NCBI GenBank assembly: GCA_046262415.1
Contig: JBHEMU010000195.1
Location: 1 to 34,347, forward strand
Direction: 5' to 3'
DNA: 34,347 nucleotides
From: JACDAS01 sp046262415
Lineage (GTDB): Bacteria; Actinomycetota; Thermoleophilia; Gaiellales; Gaiellaceae
In this document: piece after piece, positions 6,828-14,026 of the stretch
Numbering within the stretch: the stretch's first letter is position 1
How the letters are laid out: each line of letters begins with the position of its first letter
Translations under genes and position numbers: made by a program
The notes under the pieces: model-generated
Seen by the model: the letters and a program-made list of their open reading frames with translations, nothing else
Told to the model about the DNA's origin: nothing
Database searches by the model: none

Positions 6828-7588
6828 TCAGGCTCTTCCTCGCCAGCTTCGCGTTCCATCTGAAGACGACGACGCTGTCGAGCTTCTTCGTGCTGATCAC
6901 CGTGCTGCAGCCGCTGATCTTCGCGTCGATCGCCTTCTACATCTGGCGTGCCGGCGAGCGCCCCGGGGCGCTCCTCTACGCCGCGCTCGGCGCCGGGCTG
7001 ATGGGGATCTGGTCGTCGACCCTGTTCGGCTCGGGGGGCGCGATCCAGTGGCAGCGGTGGCAGGGCACCCTCGAGACCCTGATCGTTGCCCCCGCCTCGT
7101 TCGCGGTCGTGCTCGTCTCGATCACGCTCGCCACCGCCACGATCGGCCTCTACGCGCTCGGCGGCACGCTGCTCTGGGGCCGGCTCCTGTTCGGGGTCCC
7201 GCTCGAGGTCGAGCACCCGCTCCTCTTCGCGCTCGCGCTGCCCGCGACGATCGTCAGCCTCGGCCTGCTCGGCCTCCTGCTCGCCTCGACCTTCGTCCTG
7301 TACCGCAACGCGAACGCGCTCTCGAACCTGCTCGAGTACCCCGTCTGGCTCGTGACCGGCCTGCTCGTGCCCGTGTCGCTGCTGCCCGGCTGGGTGTCGC
7401 CCGTCTCCTGGCTGATCGCGCCCACCTGGGGGGTGCGGGCGATCCGGGACGCGGCGCTCGGGGGGGAGCCCCTGCCCGCGATCGGCATGTGCCTCCTGCT
7501 CGGGGGCGCGTACCTCGTGCTCGGGACGCTCTTCCTGCGGCTCTTCGAGCGGCTCGCGCGCGAGCGCGCGACGCTCTCGCTGACGTGA
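6824..7588 (+). CDS. ABC-2 type permease, A-type subunit 2
   Basis: A 254-aa membrane protein, GTG start overlapping the preceding stop. It is the second copy of the A type: compare RWQGTLETL, LYAALGAGLMGIWSS and LVPVSLLPGWVSPVSW with the gene at 5275. About six membrane spans. Divergence between the copies is considerable, so the duplication is old rather than an assembly artefact. It has no ATPase of its own next to it and must share the one at 4310 or a remote one. Confidence 0.9.
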   Translation: MIRLFLASFAFHLKTTTLSSFFVLITVLQPLIFASIAFYIWRAGERPGALLYAALGAGLMGIWSSTLFGSGGAIQWQRWQGTLETLIVAPASFAVVLVSITLATATIGLYALGGTLLWGRLLFGVPLEVEHPLLFALALPATIVSLGLLGLLLASTFVLYRNANALSNLLEYPVWLVTGLLVPVSLLPGWVSPVSWLIAPTWGVRAIRDAALGGEPLPAIGMCLLLGGAYLVLGTLFLRLFERLARERATLSLT

Positions 7589-8382
7589 ATCCCGTCGTGG
7601 CCTTCGTCCGCCTCTTCTTCGTGGGCGGGGTGATCTCGTACCGGGCCTTGTTCAACTGGCTGCGGCCTTCGATCTACATCCCGACCATGCTGGGCGCGCC
7701 GGTCTTCCAGATCCTCTTCTTCACCTACCTCGGGCGGTTCCGCGACCTCGAGTCGGACGCCTGGTTCGTGGTCGGCAACGCCGTGCAGTCGTGCTCGATG
7801 GCGGCCGTCTACGCGGGGACGATGACGATCGCGAACGAGCGCTGGCTCGGCACGCTCTCGCCGCTCCTCGCCTCGCCCGGCAACCGCGCCGCCCTCTTCC
7901 TCGGGCGCTCGGTGCCGCTGCTCGTGAACGGGCTCTTCGTCTCGGCGTTCGGCTTCGCGGTGAGCCGGCTCCTCCTCGACTTTCACCCCTCCCCCTCCTC
8001 GCTGCCGGCGCTCGGCCTCGTCGTCACGTGCTCGGTGGCCTCGTGCACCGCGTTCGGCCTGCTGCTCGGGTCGATCGGCCTGCGGGCCCGCGACGTGCTC
8101 TTCGGCGCCAACCTCGCGTACTTCCTGATGCTCCTCTTCTGCGGCGTCAACGTGCCGCTCGACGCGCTGCCCGGCTGGATGTCGGCGATCGGCCGCGGCC
8201 TGCCGCTGACGCACGGGATCGAGGCGGCCCGGGACGTGGCAGGCGGGGCCGCGCTCGGCTCCGTGTCCGGCCTCGTCTGGACCGAGCTCGCGATCGGGGC
8301 CGTCTACGCGGGCGCCGCGTACTTCCTCTTTCGCTACTTCGAGCGCCAGAGCCGGCACCGCGCCTCGCTCGAGACGGTCTAG
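7585..8382 (+). CDS. ABC-2 type permease, B-type subunit 2
   Basis: A 265-aa membrane protein, second copy of the B type, with GTG start overlapping the previous stop. RLFFVGGVISYRALFNW near the N-terminus and CGVNVPLDALPGWM plus GLPLTHGIEAAR near the C-terminus align with the gene at 6042. It ends the operon. Its TAG stop codon is part of the CTAG that opens the 168-bp inverted repeat. Confidence 0.9.
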   Translation: MNPVVAFVRLFFVGGVISYRALFNWLRPSIYIPTMLGAPVFQILFFTYLGRFRDLESDAWFVVGNAVQSCSMAAVYAGTMTIANERWLGTLSPLLASPGNRAALFLGRSVPLLVNGLFVSAFGFAVSRLLLDFHPSPSSLPALGLVVTCSVASCTAFGLLLGSIGLRARDVLFGANLAYFLMLLFCGVNVPLDALPGWMSAIGRGLPLTHGIEAARDVAGGAALGSVSGLVWTELAIGAVYAGAAYFLFRYFERQSRHRASLETV

Positions 8383-8546
8383 TGCCCCGCCCAGCAACGT
8401 TCACCGGCTTCTGGCCCGCGAGCACGCGGCGCCATGCGTCGTCCTCGGTCGCCCCCGTACCTTCTGGTACGCGGGCGCCCTGCGTCCTACCCTGGCTTGG
8501 AGCTCGCGACCCAGAAGGGCGGCAACGTCACTGGACGGGGCACTAG
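8379..8546. repeat. 168-bp near-perfect palindrome bounded by CTAG
   Basis: The whole spacer folds on itself. Left arm CTAGTGCCCCGCCCAG... matches the reverse complement of the right end, ...CTGGACGGGGCACTAG, and the pairing continues through AACGTT/AACGTC, CTTCTGG/CCAGAAG and CGCGAG/CTCGCG. The centre GTACC-TTCT-GGTAC has flanking CGCCC/GGGCG. CTAG is a preferred target of IS630/mariner-type elements, so a non-autonomous MITE-like insertion is one reading; a giant 3'-UTR hairpin is another. The element spans exactly from the last permease's stop codon to the next gene's start. Confidence 0.75.
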
Positions 8547-8547
8547 G

Positions 8548-9090
8548 ATGGAGCGGCGCGAGCGCGAGGAGCTGATGCGGGAGGGCGGCGTCCGGGGCGA
8601 GAGCGTCCGCGAGCGCGCGGCCCGGCTCCTGCTCGAGCGCGATCTCGAGGGCAGCCCCCTCTTCGGCCGGCCGCTGCCCCGGCGGCTGCGGAACTTCCAG
8701 CCGTCCGTGGAGAGCTTCGCCGCGGCGCTCGGCGGGCCGCTGCCCTACATGGCCCGGCTGCGCGAGATCGAGGCGCTCACGGCGGCCCACGAGCGCGCGC
8801 TCGAGGAGGCCCGGGCGGCGCTGGCGCTCGAGTGCCGCGACGATCCGGCGTCGTTCGGCCGTCGCTGGAGCGCGGTCGCGGCCGGGTGGGACTTCACAGC
8901 CGTCAACGACCTGATCGGCCGCCACAACCGCTTCTTCCCCGCCGAGTCGCGCCTCCCCATGGACCCGCTGACGCGGGACTTCGTGCTGGTCAACGGACGG
9001 CACTACAGCCGCAGGCCGCTCGGCGCTCGCTGGATCCTGGAGCGCTTTCCGCCCTCGCTGGACGAGGCTCTGCGTCAGGCCGCCGCTTGA
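8548..9090 (+). CDS. Conserved 180-aa protein, possible DnaJ-C28/DUF1992-like
   Basis: A soluble charged protein, mostly helical in character. The N-terminal half (GESVRERAARLLLERDLEGSPLFGRPLPRR, then PYMARLREIEAL) recalls the DUF1992/DnaJ-C28 pattern (amphipathic helix, G-x-G-x-PL, a helix starting P..ARLREI), and the C-terminal half has DFTAVNDLIGRHNRFFP and LPMDPLTRDFVLVNGRHY. This assignment is tentative. ATG 8548 is preferred over upstream in-frame starts because the upstream 38 codons lie inside the palindrome. It converges with pilC. Confidence 0.65.
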   Translation: MERREREELMREGGVRGESVRERAARLLLERDLEGSPLFGRPLPRRLRNFQPSVESFAAALGGPLPYMARLREIEALTAAHERALEEARAALALECRDDPASFGRRWSAVAAGWDFTAVNDLIGRHNRFFPAESRLPMDPLTRDFVLVNGRHYSRRPLGARWILERFPPSLDEALRQAAA

Positions 9091-9161
9091 CGGCGCGGCT
9101 TGCCGTCGACGACGCCCGTCGTGCGGCCTCGGCGCGGGCTGCGGTTCTGGCGGAGGGGGCG

Positions 9162-10379
9162 CTACTTGACGAGCTGGAGCAGCTTGAACATCGGCAGGTA
9201 CATCGAGAGGATGATCACTCCGACCATTGCCCCGACGCCGATCATCATGATCGGCTCGATGATCGACGTGAGCGACTGGATCGCCGCGTCGACCTCGTCC
9301 TCGTAGAAGTCGGCCACCTTCTCAAGCATCTTCTCGAGCTCGCCGGTCTCCTCGCCGATCCGGATCATGTGCGCCACCATCGGGGGGAAGATCGGGTTCT
9401 CGAGCATCGGCTGGGCGATCGGCACGCCGTCGTGCACCTTGGTGCGGACCTCGACGAGCGCCTCCTCGACCACCCAGTTGCCGGAGGTGTTGCCCGTTAT
9501 CTCGAGCGCCTTGATGATGTCCACCCCGGCGGCGACGAGCGTCGAAAGCGTCCGGGAGAAGCGCGCCATCGTCACCTTGAGGACGGTGTCGCCGATCTTC
9601 ATCGGCACCTTCAGCTTGACGCGATCCCAGATCCTGCGCCCCCGCTCGGTCTTCTTGCCCTTGATGAAGCCGAAGATGGAGAGGATCAGGGCCGGGAAGA
9701 TGATGAACCAGTCCGCCCGCAGCAGGTTCGACGCGGCGACCGTCAGCTTGGTCAGCGTGGGCAGCTCGCCGCCGAGCTGCTGGAAGATGTCCTCGAAGAC
9801 GGGGACGAGGAACAGCAGCAGCGCGGTCAGGACGAGCGTCGCGAACCCGAGCACGAGCAGCGGGTAGATCATCGCGCCCTTGACCTTGCGCTTGATCCGC
9901 GTCTCCTTCTCGATCTGGAACGCGACGCGGTCGAGCACCTCGTCGAGGATGCCCGCGGCCTCGCCGGCCTCGACCATCGCGACGTAGAGGCGGCTGAAGA
10001 CCTTGGGGTGCCGGGCCATCGCCTGGGAGAGCAGGAGCCCGCCCTCGACGTCCGACCGGAGCTCGTGCACGACCTCGCCCAGGTACGCATCCTCGGTCTG
10101 GTCCTCGAGGATCGAGAGCGCGGAGACGACGTTCAGACCGGACTCGATCATCGTCGCGAACTGCCGCGAGAAGATCTGCAGCGACTTCGGCTTGACCTTC
10201 TTGAAGAAGCCGCCGGACGAGCTGCTTCCCTCGCCCTCGCTCGAGACCTCGACGATCCGCTCCGGGAGCAGGCCCATCTCGCGCAGCTGCTTGCGCGCGG
10301 CCTCCAGCGAGGGAGCGGTCAGCTCCCCGGCGCTCGAAACTCCCTGAGCGTTGATCGCGTGGTACCCGAATGCGGCCAC
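9162..10379 (-). CDS. pilC: Type IV pilus inner-membrane platform protein PilC
   Basis: A 405-aa GspF/PilC family protein that sits in the membrane beneath the growing pilus and contacts the PilB/PilT motors. A leading segment AAFGYHAINAQGVSSAGEL with EAARKQLREMGLLP is followed by two T2SSF domains (about residues 70-190 and 270-395), each with a FSRQFATMIESGL- or FSRTLSTLVAAGV-type motif, and three membrane helices (around 170-195, 215-240 and the C-terminus). The frame is open upstream, but the GTG at 10379 is preferred: the family N-terminus starts there and the sigma-28-like box ends 7 nt before it. Divergent from the prepilin gene. Confidence 0.93.
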   Translation of the reverse strand: MAAFGYHAINAQGVSSAGELTAPSLEAARKQLREMGLLPERIVEVSSEGEGSSSSGGFFKKVKPKSLQIFSRQFATMIESGLNVVSALSILEDQTEDAYLGEVVHELRSDVEGGLLLSQAMARHPKVFSRLYVAMVEAGEAAGILDEVLDRVAFQIEKETRIKRKVKGAMIYPLLVLGFATLVLTALLLFLVPVFEDIFQQLGGELPTLTKLTVAASNLLRADWFIIFPALILSIFGFIKGKKTERGRRIWDRVKLKVPMKIGDTVLKVTMARFSRTLSTLVAAGVDIIKALEITGNTSGNWVVEEALVEVRTKVHDGVPIAQPMLENPIFPPMVAHMIRIGEETGELEKMLEKVADFYEDEVDAAIQSLTSIIEPIMMIGVGAMVGVIILSMYLPMFKLLQLVK

Positions 10380-10386
10380 GTCCCGG

Positions 10387-10414
10387 GTATCGGCAGAGGG
10401 ATCGCGGGCCTTGA
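10387..10414 (-). promoter_or_regulatory. Sigma-28-like promoter of pilC
   Basis: Minus strand: TCAA (10414-10411), 16 nt, GCCGATAC (10394-10387), then 7 nt to the GTG at 10379. It fits the TNAA-N15/16-GCCGATA pattern shared by the T4P genes of this window and predicts a leaderless transcript. Confidence 0.6.
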
Positions 10415-10438
10415 GGCGGGGCGTGCGCCTGCCGATAC
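10411..10438 (+). promoter_or_regulatory. Sigma-28-like promoter of the minor prepilin
   Basis: Plus strand: TTGA (10411-10414, a weak -35), 16 nt, GCCGATAC (10431-10438), then 7 nt to the ATG at 10446. With the pilC promoter it forms a mirror-image pair: the boxes are a perfect 10-bp inverted repeat (GTATCGGCAG/CTGCCGATAC) and share the same -35 position. Confidence 0.55.
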
Positions 10439-10445
10439 GCACTGC

Positions 10446-10973
10446 ATGATCTCGCGCCTGCGTGGGGAGCAAGGCTTCGGCCTGATCGAGCTCATCGTCG
10501 CGATGACGATTCTCAACATCGGCCTGCTCGCGATCGTCGCCGCCTTCAGTTCGAGCTCGCTCGCGATCCGCCGGGCGAGCCGCACCGCGACCGCGGCGGC
10601 CATCGCCGACCGGCAGCTCGAGATCTACCGCGGTCTCGGGTGGAGCTCGATCGGGCTCGACTCCGCCTCCGTGACGGCGACGGACAACACGTACCGCTGC
10701 GACTCGACGCTCGGCGGCTCGTGCCCCAACTCGACGACGCCGCTCGTCGTCGCCGGCGCTCCGCAGTGCGTCGCCCCGCTGCCCGCGTCCTGCCTGCCGA
10801 CGCAGGCGCTCCCGGGGCCGGACCGCGGGAACTACCGGCTGGACACGTACGTGACGCTGGTCACGCCCCCGAGCGGCCGCGCGACCAAGGTCGTGACCGT
10901 GGTCGTGCGCGAGAACGGCAACGGTTCGAACCTCCTCGCGCGAGTCGTGGCCACGTTCGACCTGAGCAACTGA
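10446..10973 (+). CDS. Minor type IV prepilin, PilV-like
   Basis: A 175-aa prepilin. The short basic leader MISRLRGEQG is followed by the cleavage site G/F and FGLIELIVAMTILNIGLL, with Glu at mature position 5, the class III signal processed by PilD. The hydrophobic helix (about residues 11-32) is followed by a globular domain with four Cys (RCDSTLGGSC, QC, SC) that may form disulfides. A PilV-type identity rests on the GFGLIE motif and the size; it is unlikely to be the major pilin. Divergent from pilC, with a shared promoter region. Confidence 0.85.
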   Translation: MISRLRGEQGFGLIELIVAMTILNIGLLAIVAAFSSSSLAIRRASRTATAAAIADRQLEIYRGLGWSSIGLDSASVTATDNTYRCDSTLGGSCPNSTTPLVVAGAPQCVAPLPASCLPTQALPGPDRGNYRLDTYVTLVTPPSGRATKVVTVVVRENGNGSNLLARVVATFDLSN

Positions 10974-11778
10974 GCCGGCGCCCTCTCGGGCGAGGTTAGA
11001 CCTGCTCGACCCGATCGAGCCTCGGTAGGCGAGCAGGAGGCCGGCTTCGAGCGCGGCGTGTTTCCGCCAGACGAAGCCGGCGACTGCACGGGCGCTCCGC
11101 CGCCGCGTGCGTCCCCCAGACGGCAAAGCAGCCGGCGCCGCCGGCGGGCTGTGCGGGCGCCGTTCAGGGCTCCAGCGAGCCCGGGCTGCCGCGCGCCGGG
11201 AAGCCGCTACGTTTGCGCCATGACGGCTCGGCACTGGAGGAAGCTCGCGCTCCGAGATGCCATCGCCAGCATCGGATGCGCCGTGCTCGGCTTCGCGAAC
11301 CTGCGGCTGGACGCACTCGGAGGCCGTACCGGCTCATAACGTCCTGCTCGGAATCGGAGCGACCGGCCTCGTCAGGTTCCACTGTTCCTTCGCGCGAGCC
11401 GCAAGGCTCGGAGCTCGCGGTCCGAGGCCTCGAACGGGTCGCGGTCCCTGCCGCCCTGATCGATGCTGCGCCGCACTCGGCCAGCCAACGAGCCCTCCTA
11501 CTCGCGCACTTCCTCGGGTTCGGAACGAGGCGATGGCTCCGCACGTCTGCGAACCGTTGCGCTCGCGCCTCCACAGGCTCGGCGACGAGGTCCTCCCATC
11601 ACGGCCGGAAGTCTTCAGCCGTCGCGTCGTCGATGGTTACGACGACGCGGAGCGTCCCGTCGAGGGCGAGCGCGGCCTCGTAGCGTCGGGCCTCAGCGCG
11701 CATCGAGGGGTGACCGACTGTGGGGCGCTTCGCCAGCCCCTGGCCCCAGAGGTACCTCGATACCGGCGTGGGGGCGAC
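10974..11778. other. 800-bp non-coding region with clustered hairpins
   Basis: No convincing gene lies between the convergent prepilin and pilP-like genes. The first 180 bases are rich in stem-loops: GCCC/GGGC (around 10980-10991), CCTGCTCG/CGAGCAGG (11001-11037), GCCGGCTTCG/CGAAGCCGGC (11040-11081, with an inner GCGG/CCGC stem) and a GC palindrome around 11125-11150. A 39-codon frame at 11220-11339 follows a TACGTT box by 6 nt, and a minus-strand frame from 11703 is interrupted by a TGA at 11599 before continuing; these may be gene remnants. Confidence 0.5.
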
Positions 11779-12750
11779 TCAGGAAACGGAGACGAGCTTG
11801 ATCAGGTAGCGCGTGCCGTCGGCCGTGTTCATCAGGGTCAGCGGCTTCTCGAGGCCTAGGGCGACGGCCTTGTCGCCGCCCTGGAGCGATCCCCCGGCGA
11901 CGCCGATTCGGACCAGCTCGTCCTTGACCGAGACGAGACGGAAGAGCGGCTCGGACTTCGGGAACACCCCGCCGACCGAGACGACCTCCTCGACTCCGTT
12001 CACGGAGAGGGTGACGCTGGTCGGCGCAGGAGGCGCAGTCGCCGGTGCGGGCGCAGTGGTCGGCGCGGGAGCGGGAGCGGGAGCCGGCGCAGGGGCGGGA
12101 GCCGGAGTCGGCTCGGGAGCAGGCGCGGGCGAGGGCTGGGGAGCCGGAGTCGTCTCGGTCGGCGCGGGGGCCGGCGGCGTCGCAGGCTCGACCGGTGCGG
12201 GCGTCGGTGCCGGCGCGGGCGTCGGCTCGGGCGCGGGGGGAACCGTGACGGGGGCCGGGACGGGCGCGGGCGGAGGGGGCGAGGCGGACGGAGCCGGGCT
12301 CGGAGCCGGTGCCGGTGCCGGGGGTGCGGCAGGCTTCGGGGCCGGCGCGCTCTTCGGCGTCGAGGCTGCCGGGGGAGCCGTCTCGCTGTCGGCCTCGTGG
12401 AGCTGCGGCACGAAGGGGTCCTTGGACTTGAAGACCTCGAAGGCGACGAGCTGTCCTTCGGCCGCGCTCGGGCTGCGAGTCTCCGGAAGCGTGCCGCCGT
12501 CGACGGCCGTGGGAGTGGAGACGGGCGTGCCGCTCTCGCCGCCGGCGTCCGACACGGGCGTCCCGGCAGGGGCCTCCGGAGCCGGGGTCGTAGCCGTCGG
12601 CGGAGCCGCCGCGGCCGCCGGCTTGCGATTCATCACCTTCGGCAGCTGCAGCGCCATCAGCCCGACCATGAGCACGGCCAGGACGATCAGGATCAGCTTC
12701 TTGCGGCCGGCCTTGGCCTTCGCGGTCGCCTCTCTGCGCGAGGTGCTCAC
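11779..12750 (-). CDS. PilP-like pilus assembly protein with long Pro/Ala-rich spacer
   Basis: A 323-aa protein. A short basic cytosolic start and one membrane helix (about residues 19-38) are followed by an extracytoplasmic region. The motif KSKDPFVPQ (about 108-116) recalls the DPFxP motif of PilP, which links the PilNO complex outward in Gram-negatives. Then comes some 120 residues of almost pure Pro/Ala/Thr, and a C-terminal beta-rich domain (about 240-323) with VTLSVNGVEEVVSVGG and GTRYLIKLVSVS. The GTG start overlaps the pilO stop. No outer membrane is expected here, so the spacer may cross the cell wall; that is inference. Confidence 0.8.
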   Translation of the reverse strand: MSTSRREATAKAKAGRKKLILIVLAVLMVGLMALQLPKVMNRKPAAAAAPPTATTPAPEAPAGTPVSDAGGESGTPVSTPTAVDGGTLPETRSPSAAEGQLVAFEVFKSKDPFVPQLHEADSETAPPAASTPKSAPAPKPAAPPAPAPAPSPAPSASPPPPAPVPAPVTVPPAPEPTPAPAPTPAPVEPATPPAPAPTETTPAPQPSPAPAPEPTPAPAPAPAPAPAPAPTTAPAPATAPPAPTSVTLSVNGVEEVVSVGGVFPKSEPLFRLVSVKDELVRIGVAGGSLQGGDKAVALGLEKPLTLMNTADGTRYLIKLVSVS

Positions 12751-13421
12751 GGTGTCGCTCCGGCGGCCGACACGGCCGGCGTGGTCGTCGCGGGGGTCGT
12801 GCTCGTGGCGGCCGCCGCGGCAGCCGGGTCGTTCCCGGCCGCGGCGTCGACGGGTGGTCCGTAGAGGTAGGTGGTGAGGGACAGCGCCGCCTGGATCTGA
12901 GGCAGGCCGCCCTTGCCCTCGGCGAAGGTCAGCGACTCGATCGTGAAGAGCCGTCCCGTCGCGACGAGCTCGCCGCTTCGCACCTCGACGAGGTTGCGGA
13001 GCCGGTAGAGGAAGTCGGAGAGGTCGTAGTAGGTGCCCACGAGCGACAGGTCGATCGCGACCGCCTTCGTCCCGCCGGCGCCGGTCGTCGGCGCGTGGGG
13101 CGAGATCGACTCGAACGAGATGCCCGACTTTCCGGCCAGGCCGTTCAGCTCGAGGAGGATGCCCGCCATGTCGACTTCCTTCGGCATCGCCTTGCCCAGC
13201 CTGTAGACGTCCGCGACCTCGACCGGCTCGTTGGTGGAGTCGTGCGCGGCGCGGGCGCGGCGCGAGACGATCTCCGCCCGAGTCTGCTCGATCTCCACCT
13301 TGAGCTTCGCGGAGGTCGCGCGCTGAGGCCCGATCACGCCGAACCAGCCGACGGCGATCGCCAGGAGCAGACCGGTGACGAGACCGATCGGCAGGGCGTG
13401 CTTGCGCAGTTTGTGCTTCAT
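12747..13421 (-). CDS. pilO: Type IV pilus assembly protein PilO
   Basis: A 224-aa bitopic protein: short basic N-terminus, membrane helix (about residues 10-30, ALPIGLVTGLLLAIAVGWF), a coiled-coil stretch (about 35-60), then a ferredoxin-like domain with VDMAGILLELNGLAGKSGI, VDLSLVGTYYDLSDFLYRLRNL-type core near 125-145. The C-terminal 30 residues are low-complexity Ala/Thr/Pro. PilO pairs with PilN. ATG overlaps the pilN stop (ATGA); its stop overlaps the next GTG. Confidence 0.88.
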   Translation of the reverse strand: MKHKLRKHALPIGLVTGLLLAIAVGWFGVIGPQRATSAKLKVEIEQTRAEIVSRRARAAHDSTNEPVEVADVYRLGKAMPKEVDMAGILLELNGLAGKSGISFESISPHAPTTGAGGTKAVAIDLSLVGTYYDLSDFLYRLRNLVEVRSGELVATGRLFTIESLTFAEGKGGLPQIQAALSLTTYLYGPPVDAAAGNDPAAAAAATSTTPATTTPAVSAAGATP

Positions 13422-14023
13422 GAGGTCGCTCCCGACGGTCGAATGCTGGCGCTGATGGAGAAGCCGACGACGTCCTGGCCGTGGAGCTGCTGCAAGGAGC
13501 TCGACTGCAGGTCGACGGCTGCGAAGTCCGGCACGGTGGCCAGGCGGGCTAGCAGCCGCGCGACGCCGTCGTGCGAGTAGGTGTAGCCCTGGATCGTGAA
13601 GCCGCTGGCAGCGGTCTCCGGCACGACGCCGGCGTCGGTCGGGGCCGGGGCGGCGACGGGCGCCTTCGCGGTGAGACCCGTGAGCCAGACGTCCTCGGGA
13701 AGGACGGCGGAGAGCTCGCGGAAGAGCCGATCCCAGGCGAAGCGACCCGTGAGGGCGGCGCTGAGCGCAGTGACCCGCTGGCTCTTCTCCTGGACGAGGG
13801 CGGCGTCGGCGTCGGGCCTGTCCGCCTTGACCGGAATCGAGGCGAGCTCCGCGCGCAGCGCGTCGAGCGTCGCGCGGTTGTCCTGGACGTCGGCGCGCAC
13901 GTTCACGTAGCCCGCTCCGAGGAGCGCGGTGATGCTCACCGCGGCCGCGGCGCCGCCGACCAGCTTCCGGTCGATCCGCCTGGAGCGAGACGAGTCCTTC
14001 GGGATCAGGTTGATCGCGCGCAT
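13418..14023 (-). CDS. pilN: Type IV pilus assembly protein PilN
   Basis: A 201-aa bitopic protein. It starts MRAINLIPKDSSRSRR; INLIP is the cytosolic motif with which PilN inserts into PilM. A membrane helix follows (about residues 25-43), then a coiled coil (45-90) and a C-terminal domain with LPEDVWLTGL and GFTIQGYTYSHDGVARLLARL, the standard PilN fold. It lies 3 nt after pilM. Confidence 0.92.
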   Translation of the reverse strand: MRAINLIPKDSSRSRRIDRKLVGGAAAAVSITALLGAGYVNVRADVQDNRATLDALRAELASIPVKADRPDADAALVQEKSQRVTALSAALTGRFAWDRLFRELSAVLPEDVWLTGLTAKAPVAAPAPTDAGVVPETAASGFTIQGYTYSHDGVARLLARLATVPDFAAVDLQSSSLQQLHGQDVVGFSISASIRPSGATS

Positions 14024-14026
14024 TCG

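Noticed and set aside
8832..10973. A 713-codon plus-strand frame opposite pilC
   Set aside because: Only its last 175 codons (the prepilin from 10446) are protein-like. The rest is Arg/His/Asp-rich antisense of pilC, typical of high-GC shadow frames.
11100..11125. AGACGGCAAAGC, slightly like part of a cyclic-di-GMP riboswitch
   Set aside because: The other conserved segments of that riboswitch are not present at the right places and no suitable gene follows.
12030..12370. Repetitive GCGGGAGCCGG-like DNA that might suggest a repeat array or CRISPR
   Set aside because: No regular spacers; it is the coding sequence of the Pro/Ala-rich spacer of the PilP-like protein.
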